Source of the DNA: Anaerolineales bacterium UBA7227
GTDB taxonomy: Bacteria > Chloroflexota > Anaerolineae > Anaerolineales > Villigracilaceae
Assembly (NCBI GenBank): GCA_002473085.1
Contig: DKTP01000078.1
Span: 8,686-24,488 of the forward strand
Reading direction: 5' to 3'
DNA length: 15,803 nucleotides
Of the stretch, positions 12,251-15,803 are shown piece after piece. The position numbers and the translations under genes were made by a program. Within the stretch, counting starts at the first letter, position 1, and each line of letters opens with the position of its first letter. The notes beneath the pieces are model-generated. The model was not told the origin of the DNA. It did no database searches and worked only from the letters and a program-made list of their open reading frames with translations.

Positions 12251-14210
12251 AACTCACCCGGAAAAAATTGAACGCGGATCAACGCGGAAAACACGGAGAA
12301 ATCTCCGCGTTCGTCCGCGTTTTTCCGCGTCCGGGGCGTCTTTCATCTTTCGTCTTTTATCGTTCCTCCTCTTTTCATCCCTCATCCTTCCGCCTTCATC
12401 CTTCGCCGCCGCCCAAACCTCCGCCTATGCCGAGATCAGCGCGCCGGACGCCTCGGGCTTCCCAAAGATCGTCGCCGTGCTGGACGTGTACGACGCGAAC
12501 GGCCAGTTCGTAGGCGGACTTAAGCCGGCCGACGCGTCCGCCCTCGAAGACGGGACCCCGCGCCCGGTTCAGGAATTGACCGAGGAGCCGGTCGGCGCGC
12601 AGATTGTCGTCGGCGTCAACCCCGGCCCCGCGCTGGACGTCCGCGACGCGCAGGGCGTCACGCGCTATCAGCGCGTCCAGCAAGCGCTGGGCGGATGGGC
12701 GCAATCGCTCGACGCGGAAAAAGGCGACAACCTCAGCCTCGTCACCATCGCCGGGCCGCTCATCGCGCACACCGCGCCCGACGCCTGGCTCGCCAGTTTC
12801 GCGGCCTTCCAACCCGACTTCCGCGCCACCACGCCCAACATCCAATCTCTCGTCCTCTCGCTCGAGACCGCGCTGGCCGCCACGCCGCAGGTCGGCATGA
12901 AGCGCGCCATCCTGTTCGTCACCCCGCACATGGAAGACGCCGCGCTCGAAGCCGCGCTGAAGACCGTCGGCGAGCGCGCCGTCCAATCGCGCACGCGCGT
13001 CAACATCTGGCTGGTGGACGGCGAACAATATTTCAACCATCCCAGCGTGGCGCTCTTCCAGGCTCTCGCCGCGCAGACCGGCGGCGGATTCCTGACCTTC
13101 AGCGGCCGCGAGACCCTGCCCAACCCCGAGACGTATTTCTCGCCCCTGCGCCGCGTCTACCGCCTGACCTACGCCTCCGCCCTGAATTCGAGCGGCGACC
13201 ACGCCCTCAGCGTGGAGGTGACCCTCGGCGGCGCGTCCGTGGCCTCCGAGCCGCGGGAGTTCACGCTCAACGTCCAGCCGCCCAACCCCATCTTCGCCGA
13301 CCTGCCCGCCCAACTGACGCGCGCCGCGCCGCCCGAAGACCCCTACAATACCGAAGTCCTCGTCCCGAACGAGCAGGCGCTCCAGATCGTCTTCGACTTC
13401 CCCGACGGGCATCCGCGCCCCATCGTCCGCGCCGCGCTGTACGTGGACGACGAACTCGCCGCGGAAAACGTCAGCGGCGCGCTCGACCGATTCGCCTGGG
13501 ACATCAGCGGCTACACAACCAGCGGACAGCACATGCTCAAAGTGGAGGCCACCGACAGCCTCGGCCTCACCGGTCAAAGCCTCGCCCTGCCGGTCATCGT
13601 CACCATCGTCAAACCGCCCGGCGGGCCGCTCGTCCTGCTGGCGCGCTACCGCTTCGTCATCGTGTGGGGCGTAGTGGGTATAGCCGGGCTGGCCTTTTTA
13701 GCCGTGCTGTTCGGAAGCAGGCTCCGGCGGGCGCGGCGCGAACGGCGGACGAAGCGCCGCGAATACGCCGATCCGCTTACCCAGCCGGTGCCGGCCGCGC
13801 TGGAACCCCCGACCGGGCGGAGGAAAACGACGAAGCGCGCCGCGCCGGACCAGGTCACGGACGCGGCGGCCCGCCTCGTCCGCCTCGAACCGGACGGGAC
13901 GCCGGCCGCGGCCGCCCCCATCCCGATCGACCTCCCCGAACTGACCCTCGGCACGGACCCGGTACAGGCGTCGGTCATCCTCGACGACCCCGCGCTTTCG
14001 CCGCTCCACGCGCGCATCCGTCAGACGGAGGCGGGGTACGCGATCTTCGACCAGTTTTCCGTCGCGGGGACGTGGGTGAATTACGAGCCTGTCACCCAAG
14101 AGGGCCATCCCTTAAAACATGGAGATAGGGTAAACTTTGGGCATCTGACGTACCGGTTTGAAATGAAAAATCCGCCGACTGTTATGGAGCCGTCTCTCGA
14201 ATTTTCATGA
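12243..14210 (+). CDS. Membrane-anchored protein with degenerate VWA-like region and C-terminal FHA domain
   Basis: The 655-residue protein has a long basic N-terminus (about 33 residues), a hydrophobic signal core at about 34-55 (FIFRLLSFLLFSSLIL) and a likely cleavage near SFA-AAQ. Residues about 75-310 look VWA-like, but the usual DxSxS metal site is absent (VVGVNPGPAL stands there). One membrane span at about 470-490 is followed by an Arg-rich stop-transfer stretch, a Pro/Ala-rich linker, and an FHA domain at about 565-640 (LGTDP...SPLHARI...GTWVN...L.HGDRVNFG). FHA domains bind phosphothreonine peptides, so the cytoplasmic tail probably senses a phosphorylated partner. ATG 12243 is the only start in this frame and overlaps the previous gene. 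The first 55 codons lie in repeat-like sequence. It overlaps the PP2C gene by 4 nt. Confidence 0.85.
   Translation: MRRTHPEKIERGSTRKTRRNLRVRPRFSASGASFIFRLLSFLLFSSLILPPSSFAAAQTSAYAEISAPDASGFPKIVAVLDVYDANGQFVGGLKPADASALEDGTPRPVQELTEEPVGAQIVVGVNPGPALDVRDAQGVTRYQRVQQALGGWAQSLDAEKGDNLSLVTIAGPLIAHTAPDAWLASFAAFQPDFRATTPNIQSLVLSLETALAATPQVGMKRAILFVTPHMEDAALEAALKTVGERAVQSRTRVNIWLVDGEQYFNHPSVALFQALAAQTGGGFLTFSGRETLPNPETYFSPLRRVYRLTYASALNSSGDHALSVEVTLGGASVASEPREFTLNVQPPNPIFADLPAQLTRAAPPEDPYNTEVLVPNEQALQIVFDFPDGHPRPIVRAALYVDDELAAENVSGALDRFAWDISGYTTSGQHMLKVEATDSLGLTGQSLALPVIVTIVKPPGGPLVLLARYRFVIVWGVVGIAGLAFLAVLFGSRLRRARRERRTKRREYADPLTQPVPAALEPPTGRRKTTKRAAPDQVTDAAARLVRLEPDGTPAAAAPIPIDLPELTLGTDPVQASVILDDPALSPLHARIRQTEAGYAIFDQFSVAGTWVNYEPVTQEGHPLKHGDRVNFGHLTYRFEMKNPPTVMEPSLEFS
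12271..12330 (+). repeat. Inverted/direct repeat cluster (ACGCGGA/TCCGCGT) within the N-terminal coding region
   Basis: AACGCGGA occurs at 12271-12278 and 12281-12288. ACGCGGAAAA (12282-12291) pairs perfectly with TTTTCCGCGT (12321-12330), and CGGAGA (12294-12299) with TCTCCG (12302-12307), so the segment can fold into one long imperfect hairpin. It looks like an intergenic repeat that now codes for a basic leader. Confidence 0.7.
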
Positions 14211-15073
14211 TCCGCACTCAGCGTTCCCACCTGTACGTTGCGGCGCTCAGCCATCCCGGTATGTCCGGCAAGAACAACGAGGACCGTTATGCCGTGTTAT
14301 CGCATGTTCTCGGCAGGGAGGATTCCACGCCCTCGCTGTTCGCCGTCCTCTCGGACGGGATCGGCGGTCACCGCGCCGGGGAGGTGGCCGCGGAACTGGC
14401 TGTGGACCACATCAGCCACACGGTGGCCGAAAGCAACGGCCGCGACCCGCTCAAGATCATGGAGGAGGCCATCCACGCCGCCAGCGACGCCATTGCCCAT
14501 CACTCCGCGCTGGACGACGAGCATCACGGTATGGGCGCCACCTGCGCCTGCGCCTGGGTGATCGGAGACAAGTTATATACTTCCTATGTGGGGGATTCGC
14601 GCATCTACTTCCTTCGCAACGGGCAGATGCATCAGACGACGGTTGACCACACCTGGATCCAGGAAGCCCTCGAGAAGAACATCATCCACCCTGAGGACGC
14701 CCGCGACCATCCTAATGTCCACGTCATCCGCCGCTATCTCGGCTCGCTCAAACTTCCCGAAGTGGACTTCCGCTTGAAGTTGAGCGATTCCGAAAACAGC
14801 ATCCAGGCCCAGAAGAATCAGGGACTGACGCTCCAGCCCGAAGATATGCTGCTGCTTTGCTCGGACGGGTTGACCGACATGGTCTGGGCAGACGAGATTC
14901 AGAAGATCCTGCTCGAATCGGAAAGTCCAAAGGTAGCGGTGCAAAAACTGGTGGCGGAAGCCAACGCGCGCGGCGGGCACGACAACATCACGGTAATCAT
15001 GCTGTCCGTCCCGAAGCCGCGTCCGCAGGGAGAGAAGAAGGGCGGACTGTGGGGCTGGTTGGCGGGAGAGTAG
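14207..15073 (+). CDS. PP2C-family protein serine/threonine phosphatase
   Basis: The 288-residue protein shows the metal-dependent PP2C/PPM motifs in order: GKNNEDRY with Asp26, LSDGIGGH with Asp50 and Gly51, GMGATC at 108-113, VGDSRIYFLRNG with Asp130, LLLCSDGLTDMV with Asp220, and GGHDNITVIML with Asp259. It removes phosphate from Ser/Thr residues, typically reversing a Hanks-type kinase; no kinase is in the window. The start forms an ATGA overlap with the FHA gene and lacks its own ribosome binding site, so it is translationally coupled. Pairing a phosphothreonine reader with a phosphatase points to one signalling module. The last residues (GGLWGWLAGE) form a short hydrophobic tail. The gene ends 1 nt before the convergent YhhN-family gene. 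Confidence 0.93.
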   Translation: MIRTQRSHLYVAALSHPGMSGKNNEDRYAVLSHVLGREDSTPSLFAVLSDGIGGHRAGEVAAELAVDHISHTVAESNGRDPLKIMEEAIHAASDAIAHHSALDDEHHGMGATCACAWVIGDKLYTSYVGDSRIYFLRNGQMHQTTVDHTWIQEALEKNIIHPEDARDHPNVHVIRRYLGSLKLPEVDFRLKLSDSENSIQAQKNQGLTLQPEDMLLLCSDGLTDMVWADEIQKILLESESPKVAVQKLVAEANARGGHDNITVIMLSVPKPRPQGEKKGGLWGWLAGE

Positions 15074-15074
15074 T

Positions 15075-15734
15075 TCAGGCCAACTGCATGACCAGGCCCG
15101 CGGCGATGCACATCTGCCCGAGGTGATAGAGGCCGATATTGATGACGCGTCCGTTTTGGATGGGGGTCACAAACTTGAGCCACGCCAGCACGATATCCGA
15201 CAAAAAGAAGAGGAACGCGCCCGCCGCCGCCAGCGCGGACGCGCCCGCCTTCCACGCGGGATCGGACAACTTGAGCATGGCCGAGAGCAGCATCAACGAG
15301 ATGACCGCCCCGTAGACCACGATCGGGATTCGCATGTTCGCCTGTCCCTGCGCGGCCAGCGCGGACAGGATGCGCTTCAGCACGCGCGCGCTTCCCAACC
15401 CGATGACGAGCGCCAGTATGAGTCCCCACAGCGAGACGGGCGAGGCGGGGGAATTGAATCCGAAGATGTAGAAGACCTGCGCCAGCAGGAACGCGGCCAG
15501 GCCGAAGGAAAACAGACGGTCGAGCGAGAGCAGGAGCATGTCGCCGACAAGCGAGAAGAACATCCCCAGCAAAAACCACACAGCCGCGCCCTCCAGCCCG
15601 AGCGCGCCCCACACGTACGCGAGCAGGACGATCATCACGGCAGGCTTGGCGACCATTTCCAGCCCTCGGTTTTGTTTCCACGTCGCCCACGCGGTCAGCG
15701 CGGCGAAGATCAACGCGGCGAAAAGGTACAGCAT
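15075..15734 (-). CDS. YhhN family membrane protein (lysoplasmalogenase-like)
   Basis: The 219-residue, almost fully hydrophobic protein has about seven to eight spans and the conserved YhhN/TMEM86 points: 'AKPAVMIVLLAY' near residue 29, 'FSLVGDMLLL' near 60, 'GLAAFLLAQVFYIFGF' near 78 and 'GAFLFFLSDIVLAWLKF' near 172. The animal relatives TMEM86A/B hydrolyse the vinyl ether bond of lysoplasmalogens; bacterial YhhN proteins have been linked to the same activity, but the substrate here is unproven. GGGAGG (15740-15745) is 5 nt before the ATG. It is transcribed toward the PP2C gene with one base between the stops, so it has no terminator of its own in the gap. A palindromic repeat lies upstream. 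Confidence 0.85.
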   Translation of the reverse strand: MLYLFAALIFAALTAWATWKQNRGLEMVAKPAVMIVLLAYVWGALGLEGAAVWFLLGMFFSLVGDMLLLSLDRLFSFGLAAFLLAQVFYIFGFNSPASPVSLWGLILALVIGLGSARVLKRILSALAAQGQANMRIPIVVYGAVISLMLLSAMLKLSDPAWKAGASALAAAGAFLFFLSDIVLAWLKFVTPIQNGRVINIGLYHLGQMCIAAGLVMQLA

Positions 15735-15772
15735 GGCAGCCTCCCAAATTCAATCATCGGATCAAACCGTAG

Positions 15773-15794
15773 GGGCGGACCTGCGTGTCCGCCC
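15773..15794. repeat. Palindromic repeat copy 3 (GGGCGGAC-loop-GTCCGCCC)
   Basis: It has the same 8-bp arms as the copies at 6015-6036 and 6132-6153, but the 6-nt loop is CTGCGT instead of GTACCT. It lies upstream of the YhhN-family gene near the window edge, and a copy this far away shows the element is dispersed. Confidence 0.85.
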
Positions 15795-15803
15795 ACCGCG
15801 TCC

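Noticed and set aside
12396..13577. Long minus-strand open frame opposite the FHA-domain gene.
   Set aside because: Its composition (Gly, Arg, Val, Glu-rich, no motif) is that of a high-GC antisense shadow; the plus strand has a signal peptide, a membrane span and an FHA domain.

Overview
The window looks like a chromosomal piece of an uncultured or little-studied Chloroflexota bacterium, most likely class Anaerolineae. The pointers are high GC, the protein families present, an FMN-riboswitch-controlled RibXY-type flavin transporter, a chlD-type cobaltochelatase gene, and many short intergenic palindromes and low-complexity tandem repeats. This assignment is inferred from gene content; no marker gene was searched. 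I see no rRNA, tRNA, CRISPR array, insertion sequence or phage gene.

Layout. (1) 1-2812, plus strand: the 3' part of a GNAT-like protein, an SDR oxidoreductase and an SbcD/Mre11-type nuclease, closed by an intrinsic terminator. (2) 2826-2881: two tight palindromes. (3) 2906-6439, minus strand: a promoter -10, an FMN riboswitch (6294-6414), a downstream intrinsic terminator (6154-6191) and a repeat-rich leader come first. Then follow permease, lipoprotein substrate-binding protein and ATPase genes of an ABC importer, and last a cysteine-based HCX5R phosphatase that overlaps the ATPase gene by 4 nt. The natural reading is a riboflavin/flavin uptake operon repressed by FMN. (4) 6485-8547, minus strand: one chlD-type chelatase gene interrupted by a -1 frame change at an A9 run. 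The zero frame ends in an AAA+ (ChlI-like) protein, and the shifted frame adds a VWA domain. (5) 8702-12250, plus strand: a promoter, xpt, a HIT-family hydrolase and guaA, then a multi-span membrane protein. Xpt makes XMP and GuaA converts XMP to GMP. (6) 12243-15073, plus strand: a secreted/membrane-anchored protein with a degenerate VWA-like region and a C-terminal FHA domain, overlapping a PP2C-type protein phosphatase gene. (7) 15075-15734, minus strand: a YhhN-family membrane protein converging on the PP2C gene with a 1-nt gap, with another palindromic repeat upstream.

The strongest points are: the FMN riboswitch, whose first ten bases are a perfect complement to the 5' arm of the downstream terminator (a readable ON/OFF switch); the phosphatase tied to the flavin transporter; the A9 frameshift site in chlD; and several places where intergenic repeat sequence has become coding sequence (guaA linker, xpt 3' end, signal peptide of the FHA protein). 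Domain calls rest on motif recognition by eye, without database searches.
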